Shown here: piece after piece, positions 54,013 through 64,000 of the stretch | How the letters are laid out: every line of letters starts with the position of its first letter | Numbering within the stretch: the stretch's first letter is position 1 | Source of the DNA: Lethocerus indicus | Lineage: Eukaryota > Arthropoda > Insecta > Hemiptera > Belostomatidae | Length of the DNA stretch: 64,000 bases | Direction: 5' to 3' | NCBI GenBank assembly: GCA_019843655.1 | Contig: JACDQD010000102.1 | Span: 5,713,501 to 5,777,500 of the forward strand | Position numbers and translations under genes: made by a program | Notes under the pieces: generated by a model | Databases searched by the model: none | What the model was told of the DNA's origin: nothing | Seen by the model: the letters and a program-made list of their open reading frames with translations, nothing else

Positions 54013-57000
54013 CAACGAGGCGCTGATAAAACAGTTCCAGTCTGTTATCGACTGTTTGAAATTTCCCGGTTCAACACTGTCGGCGTTCGGCTGAAGAATA
54101 TCGGTCGGTTTCACTCAATGACTGAATTAATAACGTTTGGTCAGCTCCGAGTGGCTCTCGGCTGTGTTTGCAGGCCGTGGTACTGGGCGGGGCCACGCCG
54201 CATTAATTAAATGCGCCGGGGAATTCCACCGGAACGGGACCGCCGGCCTTTGTTTGTTCAGAATTAATCGATTTACTTCGCATTCTATATGTGCCCAAAA
54301 TCAAAACATTCGTCGCCTGTTAATCGCCCGCCGTTTAATTACAGCGCTGGCGCCGCCGGGGGACAATGCAAACTGAACTGGGGGCCGGTAAATTAACTTT
54401 ATTTTATTCCGTATTGTAATAAAGCGCCGTGCAGTAAGCCAACAGGCGTATAAGCCGTTCTGTCTTGTTGTTGGTGCAAATATATAATTGACGGACCTTT
54501 AATTTACTCGTTAATAGAATTCTACAGACCGCCGGATTTAGTTGAGGTTCACTCGTATTCAAATTATCGTACATTTAAATTAATGCTGGGTTTACAAGTC
54601 CAAGTGTACGATGTTGTTAGAGGTATGGGATATATATACAGGGTGTGCAGAGATACCCTGATTCACGAGGTTGGGACGCCCCATCATCGAAATGTGAATA
54701 AAATAATATCTAATGGGGAAGGGATAGTTCCGCTTTATGCAATAAAACAAGATACCAATATCTATCAGGCGTCAAGGAAGTTTTTCATTTTCGTTCTATA
54801 CAACGCTTTAATGACACGTTATTCAATTTTATTCTAATTTAAACCTACTCGATAATATCTTTTCTTATTACCATTCTGCCTTTTATTGCTATGTTATATC
54901 CTGTTATTTTCCTATATTGCGTGCAACTGCCCGCTACAAGAATATATCGACTGGCCGCGCTGCTATCAACTATCAGGACAGTGAAATATAAAAATAATAC
55001 ACGCATAAATAAACGCTGGGCACAGTTCGGGAACGTTCTCGTGCCGGAAACACGCGCGGTTTGAGTTTTACCGCCTCGTAAACTTGAGCTCAGTTTAAGT
55101 TTAAAAGTGCTAACCGGCCTTCGGCTCCGTGGAAGTAATTTGTTGATGCTCGGCAAGCTGGAATAGAGTTGGAAGTACTAAACAGAGGGTATGTGGCGTG
55201 CGTGACACATCAAACCGTCGAACCGAAACACGCGAACAACACTGTAAACGAGATATGAAGTGCTTATGTTTATTAATGTAATTGCAATTTATTGAGCGGT
55301 TGGTTTCCCCTGCCGCTGTTGGCGATAGCGATCATGTATGCTTGGTCATGCCAGGACATTTGGTTCAATCTGCTGCTTAGACATTGTTTATGCCGGATGT
55401 GTATTACGGCACTTTCATTCGTCTGGTAATACCCCTCCTGACGCTCTTTTTTAGACAGCGATGGAGTGGAGTTTATTAGAGAACTATTTTAATGGAATAT
55501 TTCATTTTGCCAGGTGAACTACTGTTTTTTACTCTATTAGAGTATTAACTGTGAGATACTGTCCGGGTGTTCTAATTTTGGATCGTTTGTATAACTTTAT
55601 GCAAGTGTTCCGGCAAGTGGTCGAAGCTCAGGCATTTCGGCAACTGGGAATCAAATAAAGGTGGTCTTATCCGGCCGCGTTGAGTAGCCGAGGGGGTGAC
55701 TTGAGGGTGAATACGCTTGGGGCGGGGTAAGAGGATGATGTGAGGGGAGGGCAAGTTAAGGGGTGCGGACCGAGTCGCAGACCGAGGCCGGATTCGAATT
55801 CACGGCCGGGCGGATTTGTCGGCCGCGGATTGAGTCCCCCGGCCACGTTTTCATGACCCCATTCAGTTCACGGCCCGACGATTACAATCCGATTAGCCGA
55901 TACCGAAAATATTGCCCGGCCTCTCCCTCTCGGTAAGCGGCCAGGAAATTATCCGGAAATTAATACCCGGAATATTAACCGTGAAATATATTTCTGGATA
56001 AGGTTTTATTTACGTAAGAAGGGTAAGCCGAAGGGTGATAGATTCGTGAAAAAGGAATAATGACAAAAAGTGTTTAAAGCTTTAGTACAGGACTGTGATA
56101 ATATTGGGCGCTTAAGCGGGGACACTCATTGAATATTCATCCTACGGCTTTAGAACTTGTGATAGATAAGCCTTTATTGACGTACAAGAGTACACACAAG
56201 GATTACGAAACATTAGAAACATACGGGGGCAAATACCCCGCCGAATTTGTGTTGCGTACATTAAATTGACACGTCACAAGCGGATATTTAGTTAGTCCTA
56301 ATTGTTTTTTTACTCGCGGCTGTTATACTTCATATCTGAGGCTGTTCAAGTATACCGTACGCCGGCATAAGCGTGGGTTTATGACAGGGTGGCCCCCTCG
56401 TGTCAGGAAGACGAACAGTCGCCTGCTATAAAACATGGGCTGAAGATGGAAATGGGCTCTGTTAAAATAGATGGGGTCTAGACAACTCCCGTGGGGCGAT
56501 ATTATTATTGCTTTAATTCCCCAGACGCGAATAGGACGCGATGGTTGTGGGAGGTCGGTCGGGCGGTGAATGGGTTCGCCGGCGGCACGTCCCCTTCCTA
56601 TTTACGATGAATGCCAACCGGTTTTAAACTAACTTCATTTGAATTCATGGCGCCGCGCCTTTACCACCGGCCCATTCCGAACCTCCTCAATAACTACCCC
56701 CTGTTTTCGCCCGAAATGCGGACTCGGAATACAATTAGTATCGTCTTGTCAGTCTTTGATTCGAGTTAGGGAATAAAAAACTATGAACTAAAAGGTTTCG
56801 TGTAAGGTGAAATTTAAATATTTTATCATCAGTCCTTCGTCCCTCAATCGTATGGTTGTTCTATAGCCAGCCTACATGGAAGAAGAATTAGGAAATAACT
56901 TATATTGGTATTAATATTTTGTTATCTGTTATTATGATTTTTATTCTATTTCATTAGATGGTGCGCGGTCTTGAAAAAGACAGCGTATTATATACGATAT

Positions 57001-58860
57001 TATTTAAATTAAGCATGTTTTGAATGTTAACAGTTCTTGTCCATTTCTTCTAGAATACTTTTTGAATGATATGTAGTGAACCGTGTTAATAGTTTTTCTT
57101 TCCTTATAGTGCAAATACGGTATGTTGAAATGAATATGATTAATTAATATGCTTCTGACTTTTGCTAGTCATAATTACAATCTTATTTCTACCTAATCGC
57201 ATTTTGAATGCGAAACCAGCTCGGATTTATCGTTTGATGAAAAATATCTCAACGGACAACTAAAAGCTCAAAGAAACATGAGATATGAAATTTTATTTTT
57301 ACGTAGTCATTTTGTAATTAGCGTTTGAACATGGTCCCAAGTATAGATGTTCAATGTACTGGAAATTTCTAGTTAAAATTAATACACGTTGTACTTTAAT
57401 TTTTTCGTTTCTTGGTTCCTTTATATTTTCTTTAAACGAGTAGTTTAATGTCAGGATGAATTTTGCTATGTATCTCGGATAATTCATAAATAAGGCCCTC
57501 AGGACCAATGCTTTGGGGCCTGTTATAAGACCTATCCATATCGGAGAAACGGATTTTACGGCGACATGATTTATTCTTCCTATTACAAGGCATATCTTCC
57601 GTTCTCGTGCATAACACATGGAAAGTCAAGGCAAAATTTTCCCATTTTCATTCGGAATGATTCATAATTTCATTTAGGAGGAGGCACGAAATTGAAAAGA
57701 ATATTTTCCCAGAACCTTTGCCCTAAATGAAGCCGAAGAAATTTTTGGGGCTCGTATAACTTTCTGAAAGTCGTTCCCGCTGGAAAGGAATTCATTCCTG
57801 TAAATTGACGACTTCCGAAATGGAGTTATATTAAAAATATACTCTTTTATATCTCGCTAACTTGCTGCTGTCCTTCATACCCCCACGCTCTGGCGTAACG
57901 TAGCAAAAACGCACAAAACAAACTTCAGCTACCACAGAAAAAATGTATAAAACTTGCCCTAGATATTCTGCTCATTCACACAGAGATTACTGAAATTTGG
58001 AAAAGGTCGACAAAATCACAAAAAAAAATTATTCGATTGTAATAAATTCAGTGTCCGAAACTTTTATTTGGTCAGATCCTAAGAACAAAAAAAGTCGTTT
58101 TGCGAAAATTTAGCCTTATTGCCTATTTTATTAAATACTCCCTGATTATTATCTGTTTTGCATTTTTAAAATAGCCTCTCTTTACAACCATATGTTTAGC
58201 GAGGTAAAAAATAATGAAGGGAATATAAATTCAGGGAATTTTAAATTTAATTTTCTTAATTATTGCGACAAATTTAAATTAGAGGAATCTGAGGCTTGGC
58301 CGAATATTGTACGAGTTCTCAGAATTTAAGGATAATCCACTTATTGGCCCCGAGGTCCTGGCTCTCGAAAATTCCAAGCGACTCCATCCCTGGCCGATGG
58401 GAAAACCGTTATAAACTATGTTTACCAACATAAATTAGGATGACCGAGAAATTAGGATTGTTAAACCAACCTAATAAAGTAAGTTCAGAGGGAGCAGCTG
58501 TGGGACCGCTACCGTCTCCCTCCAGTTCACCCCTAAAATTAGCTCTCCGAAGTCACAAACGAACTTCCAAACTAAAACTGGGGTTTAATGCACACACGAA
58601 GAAATTTATAAATTTATTTATTCGTTATTAACTAATTAACATCTTTTAAAAATTATAACCAGTTACTATCAGCCCTGTTCATAACGTTATATATTTCTAT
58701 ATAAATAGATGCACATAGGTTATTTTCGGTGAGAAAGAGATTACACTTAAAAAAAAATTCAATTCAGAAACACAACATTATACAAATGAATTATATGTAT
58801 ATACTATTTTCACGATCATTGGCTTTAAATTGAGTCACTACGGAATGTTAAAACGAAAGT
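54013..58860. other. Gene desert with long CpG-rich islets
   Basis: CpG-rich, ORF-poor islets stand out at about 54120-54420, 55570-56010 and 56340-56720, separated by AT-rich DNA. Minus frames at 54845-55156 and 57299-57619 exceed 100 codons but show no domain, signal or splice context. No transposon ends were seen. Confidence 0.4.
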
Positions 58861-58863
58861 TGT

Positions 58864-58904
58864 TGGGGGATCACTATTCCCGGCAGTGGAGTAGTGATCC
58901 CCCA
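58864..58904. repeat. 17-bp-stem hairpin
   Basis: TGGGGGATCACTATTCC (58864-58880) pairs with GGAGTAGTGATCCCCCA (58888-58904), with one mismatch and a seven-base loop. It sits at the edge of a GC-richer islet (to about 59190). The tight loop suggests either a palindromic protein-binding site or a structured RNA; no known family is recognised. Confidence 0.6.
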
Positions 58905-59213
58905 GTGAACCATTTTCTTCTCAAAATGGCCGGCCCTCCATTTGCGGGTATATATTTGAAATAAATGCGAGGAAAAACGTTGTAAATTTATTGGAGGACT
59001 GCGTCTCGAATATGAAGGTGAAACAGGAGATGGAAGGGGCGGCGGTATCTGTGTCCGGGGGCCCACTATTATGAGGCCACTAAATCAGGTGGTTCCCCTA
59101 CCCACTCGAGCGTCGACAATGAGATATTCACGCATTACTCCACCTACCGCCGAAACCCGCCATCGACCCGCTATTCTTTCGCTGCCTTATAAGACGCCCT
59201 CCACTCTGAAAGC

Positions 59214-59330
59214 AGGTACGAAATGTCCTATTAAATAAATATCCTCGGCCAATTCTACAAACCGGCGCTACTAATGCTAAGCCAGTACATACTCCCGAAT
59301 ATGTCCGGTCTAGTCTATCCGAACGCCGTA
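59214..59330 (+). repeat. Local duplicated element, copy 1
   Basis: It starts AGGTACGAAATGTC and ends in a block that runs GTCCGGTCTAGTCTATCCGA then ACGCCGTA. The last 28 bases are identical in copy 2. Shared internal blocks include AAATAAATATCCTCGG, AATTCT and CGGCGCTAC. It is followed by ATCAAGTA, which in copy 2 precedes the element. No terminal inverted repeats or TSD were seen. Confidence 0.75.
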
Positions 59331-59580
59331 ATCAAGTATTGAAATTAATTTAAATTATTACGACTCGGAGGGGTATATGATATATTGGTTACGTAAAAAC
59401 TAACACTAAATAACAAGGATAAGAGAAAACTAAAAATCCTTGAAATGATTAATAATTATTTTACAACAGTATAACGTTACTTACGAAGGCAAGTAACGCG
59501 TATCTATCTGGTGGACGCAGAAAAATTATCTTGTATTTTGCATTTTAATCTTTAACCTCATTATTTCTTTCATGTGAAAA

Positions 59581-59599
59581 CCTCTTACCCGGTAAGAGG
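59581..59599. repeat. Perfect 9-bp-arm palindrome
   Basis: CCTCTTACC-C-GGTAAGAGG, immediately upstream of copy 2 of the duplicated element. It has no counterpart before copy 1. Confidence 0.6.
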
Positions 59600-59607
59600 A
59601 ATCAAGT

Positions 59608-59730
59608 AGGTACGAAATGTCGTATAAATAATAAATAAATATCCTCGGAAAATTCTGTAGAGCGGCGCTACAGATACTACGCCGGTACATACTTGGTGAT
59701 GTGTCCGGTCTAGTCTATCCGAACGCCGTA
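59608..59730 (+). repeat. Local duplicated element, copy 2
   Basis: Same order of blocks as copy 1, 394 bp downstream in the same orientation: AGGTACGAAATGTC, AAATAAATATCCTCGG, AATTCT, CGGCGCTAC, and an identical 28-base end finishing GAACGCCGTA. It is six bases longer than copy 1 because of an extra AT-rich stretch. Divergence is concentrated in the middle. Confidence 0.75.
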
Positions 59731-59739
59731 CTCATTAGA

Positions 59740-62395
59740 CAACAAGTTCACGACACGGGTTCTCGTAATCAAAACCCAGTATAATTCCATTTTCTGCCTC
59801 CATAGCATTCTTTCAGTAATAGGTGGCAAATAAGTAATCCTTCCCTGTTGCATATGTTCAAGTGTAGAGTATGTAATAGTGTACGGAATATTTCATGCTT
59901 ATCATTCGTCATGGCTGATGTATTTCGTTCCTTTTGTTAATAGGTATATGTCAAATTTGAAGTCATGAGATGAGAACACTATTTGACCGATTCAATTTTC
60001 ATTTACCAGCGTCTATATTGGTAGACTTTAGTTTCCAAATTTTCTACAGGGAAAATTGAATCATACCTTAGAGGTAATTGAGCGGGTGATGGGGGATAAT
60101 TATGGGTAACCGTCGGCGCTCGGCTGCCAACTGTGTCTGGAGCGGAGTAAGTTGTGAGGGGGCTTGTGGGTGGATGGAACTTCGCATCTGTCCCGGCCTA
60201 CACGAAACTGCCATTAGGGCGCCAAATTGATCTTCTGACGGTGCCGCGCTTCAACGTGTCACCGTCCGAGCGTGAAAAAATCATCATTTTTTCAGCACCT
60301 TACCCATTCAGTAGAACCTTGAGCGACAAAAAATTATAATATTTTGTAATATTTTAATATATCTAGGGGAAAATACACAAATAATGAGGTCAGACGTTAT
60401 AGGATGATTTCTGGTCAGTATAATTTTCGGTACCTTATTCTAATTACGAAATGCGGTATTATAAGTCTGTTATCTTGAAATTTATAATGTGCTTAATATT
60501 CAACAGTTTATCCTGACATCTGATTACTGGTTTTTCGTGATAAAGTGCTTCGGTATTAATTGCTCGACGTTTCTAATCGTGATCGATCCTTGGGGTAGGA
60601 GCTAATAAATGTTTCCAAAGAGGGGAGAGGTAGGGAGAGATAATCTCTTTCTTCAATCGGACGAAATGACGGCCGCTACCAATTAATCCAACGGCCGGCA
60701 AAAGAAAAATTATTTCCTCCAATTTTTTCTCTACAAGTCGGGCTGAAACTTTTTGCCTACCGGCGTATCGTGGAGTGGACCCTTAAATCGAGTCGGACAG
60801 TCGAGTTTTTATGCCTCAATTAAGACTGTTGGGCCGGACGCAATTAGCACGGCCCCAACGATCGAGGCCCCTCCGGCAAATTGAATTCCTATCTTCCCCC
60901 CACCCCCCTCGGAAAAACATACCTACATACCTAAGTCGGAATAACGATTCAATTGGCGGCCCTAACGAGTGCCTTCTCCGAACAAAGGTTTCAGTGTTTT
61001 CCTAGAATGGCTTTGGTCAGGTAGCGAATGGACCGAACACGCGGATTATTAACATTCGTTAGTCACAATTAAACAAGGGTGAAGTGTGTCATAAAAATCG
61101 CAAATGGCTAACCTCCAGTTAAACGCCTTCTATTGTTCGGGGAATAGCAATTTTATTTGAGCGATACTACGTTGATTCAGCTTTAGAGTTTAATGTAGAA
61201 ATATATGGATTAAAACCATTCCAAAGGGCGTGCAGCATTCCGCGCTTTTGTTTTTGTGGAGAAAATTCGTGCTCTCATCAATTAATCCCATATCTTCGAG
61301 TCATGAGAATGTAGAAAGGTTATTCGCTTTATATTTACACTACTCTCCTGGAAATTTCATTATGTCCTGAACCGATCATACAATTTCATGGACACTTCAA
61401 CACGCGGTTTCAGTATTCGGATATTTGCGCTGGGATTATGGGGGTGGGCAAATAGCGTCGAACATTTTCCGGCGGTTGGAAACCAAACGTTTTAGAGTCG
61501 TCCCCTCTAATTGGTAACGGCCATCCTGGTCCGATACATTTTCAGCCGGGAGTATTAACTTGCCGGGGGCTTATGGCCGGGGGAGGGCCGTAGCGGGGCC
61601 ATGCTAACAAGCCGCCGGTTTTCACAGAAAAGTCAACACATTAAATCAGTCGATCTCGGGCCGGTTATTGATGCGAACGGGACGACCATTATATGCCTCC
61701 CTCCCCAATCCAACCGTCCCTCCCGCCAACCAAAAATTATTACTTTGCCTTTACGTGGACACTAAATTACTGGGATAGTTTCGAGATGACCTGAAGAAAT
61801 CCAGAAAAACCGATTGATTTAATTTATATCGAATAATTTAGAACTATCAGTACTGGGACAGATTATTCCTAATTTTAATTTCTAATTATACGATTTCATC
61901 GTGTTACAAGATTAGTACTGTAATGCTAGTATATGAGAAACATGATTAGAGTCATAATGTACTGAGGTAATTAACGGGAAGAACCAAAACAAACTTTGGA
62001 GTGGTTCAATAACAAGTTACAAGTATAAAAATGAATGATATTACATTAATAACTTATATTATTGGGATATGTGAGTGTCTGCTAATATTTTTACTGTCAA
62101 GAAAATTAGTATAATTTTATTTTATATAATATTGAGAAAGGCTCCGTGTAAGGTTACATTACAGAAGACTGAATATTGTGTAATATATCTTTGTCCGATA
62201 ATGATTAATTATTTCAGTTTGTATGGGACACGGTTTTTCTATGATGTGGTGGCGTTTAGAGGGACGCTTGGTGGTGTTGTCGGGGTGGTTTGGTCGGCGT
62301 CGGCGGTGGTGGTGGGGGCACAAAAGGGCAAATCGTCGACAATGGGGCCTCCCAACGCCGCTTTAATCATCCTCACCGTTCTACCCTATATAGCT
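59740..62395. other. Gene desert, CpG-rich islets
   Basis: No gene was recognised. CpG-rich islets at about 60600-61020 and 61430-61720 are separated by AT-rich DNA. Frames at 60154-60339 and 60811-61005 show no family features. Confidence 0.4.
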
Positions 62396-62405
62396 GTCCC
62401 TCTCT

Positions 62406-62409
<4 letters not shown>

Positions 62410-62457
<48 letters not shown>
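62410..62457. repeat. (CT)n microsatellite
   Basis: About 24 CT units inside a pyrimidine-rich stretch. The 151-codon plus frame across it (62075-62530) contains a Leu/Ser repeat and is not credible as a gene. An islet of higher GC surrounds it (62220-62620). Confidence 0.95.
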
Positions 62458-62459
<2 letters not shown>

Positions 62460-62463
<4 letters not shown>

Positions 62464-64000
62464 CCTGACGTCTTACAAAGAGCACAACGGGGAATTAATC
62501 GAAAACCGGTCGACTGAGCGAACGGGGTAGGGTTTCTTATTGGACGCGTCAGCTCCCGTGGACGTCCTCCGGTGGGAATATATTAGTATCACCGAAATCG
62601 GGGAATCGAACCGGAACCAGACTCACCGAATATATTCTGAATATATATTTGTCGTTTACGGCAACACTTGGCATACAGTGAACATTACTCATATGTCTAT
62701 ACAACGCCCAGCTTCATATGAACCATGATGGACTTCAAGACTCTACGGAGTCAAGTTCGGTAATGCAATATATTGTCTGATATCCTGATTTATTAATTCG
62801 GTTATTTTGCATTAGTTAAATATTACCACTTAATTTTGACGGTCCTTAACCTGTATTTCGTTTCTTTTATTCTCTCCCTCCACCTGTAAAGTAAGTGTGT
62901 ACAATCGGCGGTATCTCTCAAAAGGGTCTAGAGAGCTTGGAGAGCAGTAAAGGTTCTGGAAGTATTAAAACCTTGGTCTTGGCGTATTATCCGGTCGGTC
63001 TCTGGCTTTAACGGCCGCGCCGCGAAATAATCAAGCGGCCGTTTCGTTTGCTTAGGGCGAATTAAACCGGCTCTTAAATTGTAGAGGAAAAGGCCCCACA
63101 GTTCCCTTTTCCCTCGCCCTTTCCGTTTGTAAAAATTTTCCCGGTTTCATTTTATGGGTTTCCTTTTTTCAGAAATAATTATAAAACGAAATAAAAACAA
63201 TAAAAAATTGTATGAAATGAAAAATAAGACAAGCGATAAACCGTGCTCAGGAGACTTTAATCGATTTTTGGTCCTTTGCCAAAACCTCCCGGAGGTTGTC
63301 TTCTAGAAATAACACTGCGAATGGTGGGAAAGGAAGGTTTACTTTTAACGACTACGACAATTGAGTTTTACGATGCGACTCCATCTTGAATAACAAAGTA
63401 ATTATTAGTTATTACCTCCCTGACCTTTACCTCTTTTATATACATTTCGTTTCCCAGACTGCTTTTATTTATTTTTTATTATGAAATATTATAAAATCGC
63501 AGAACAATTGCGGAACATCTATGGAATTGATTTTGAAGTCTGAATTTTGAAATTCGCATTTTCCTTGCGGCATTTTAAACTCAATTTTAATGACTGTTCC
63601 TTGTTTCGCTCAATCTACGATTGTTTAAAAATGGCAGGCGGTTCCAGGTGGTACTATTAATATATCCGACAATAATCTGTTATGAATAAATCTTACATAC
63701 ATTAAATACATCTGCCGTCCCCGAATCGCCTCCACATTTCCGTCCGGTTAATGTGTGACATCCGCTGGATTGCCGGAAATATTTTTCGTCTGAGAAATGG
63801 CGGCTCAATTTCAAATTTTTTAAAGACACCCTGAAAACAGAAATTGAGTGTCTAAACTGAGTTGGCGACGGAGTAATTGGAGTCCTGAAAGTCCTTAGCA
63901 GCATAATCAAAAAATTAAGTCGCCCCTCGTTTCGCCGACCATCTCCATTTTTAAATGACTACGTATTACCTACTCCTTTTTCTATTCCCTAGAATCGGAA
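62460..64000. other. Non-coding DNA to the window edge
   Basis: A lone GGTTCGATTCC B-box-like string lies on the minus strand at 62602-62612, without a convincing A box. GC-richer stretch at about 62980-63130, then AT-rich DNA. No exon, RNA gene or transposon was recognised. Confidence 0.4.

Noticed and set aside
62075..62530. 151-codon plus frame
   Set aside because: Its length comes from the (CT)n microsatellite read as a Leu/Ser repeat; the rest has no family similarity.
62602..62612. Perfect B-box string GGTTCGATTCC on the minus strand
   Set aside because: The T-stem does not pair and no A box is found at tRNA or SINE spacing.

Overview
This window looks like nuclear DNA of an arthropod, most likely an insect. 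It carries a piggyBac element and two mariner elements, plus intron-style splice sites. There are no closely packed long ORFs, operons or ribosome-binding sites. CpG dinucleotides are not visibly depleted, as is common in sparsely methylated arthropod genomes. The species cannot be named from the sequence.

The window is almost devoid of protein-coding sequence. The one coding exon I can support is at 25852-25973 (+). It has a textbook 3' splice site, 40 codons plus two bases, a basic C-terminal half and a strong 5' splice site. About 13 kb upstream, at 12.15-12.45 kb, lies a very GC- and CpG-rich stretch. It has an initiator-like TCAGTC, a short upstream ORF and two good splice donors. I propose it as promoter and non-coding first exon of the same gene. 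Joining it to the coding exon would put the ATG in a good insect start context, but this link is inference. The rest of the gene would lie beyond the right edge or in exons I could not recognise.

Layout: 1-11.8 kb is unique AT-rich DNA with some GC-rich islets, a pyrimidine tract, microsatellites and one nested inverted repeat. At 11830-11919 a long, nearly perfect hairpin sits about 330 bp upstream of the putative promoter. The interval 12.45-25.85 kb (putative first intron) holds a tRNA-like SINE remnant, a 41-nt hairpin, a CpG-rich islet, a 213-bp mariner-derived MITE, a second tRNA-like head and a decayed LINE reverse-transcriptase relic. The coding exon follows, and only 224 bp after its donor sits a 718-bp internally deleted piggyBac element with intact TTAA ends. 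From 27 to 64 kb there is a long gene desert of alternating AT-rich DNA and CpG-rich islets. Within it are two locally duplicated unique elements (38.69/39.07 kb and 59.21/59.61 kb), a second mariner derivative (53638-54010) and a 17-bp-stem hairpin at 58.86 kb.

The islets and local duplications would fit a regulatory landscape of a developmental or neuronal gene with very long introns. That reading is inference and needs cross-species alignment. No complete functional protein gene, tRNA, rRNA or CRISPR array was found. Most ORFs of 60-150 codons here look like chance open frames.
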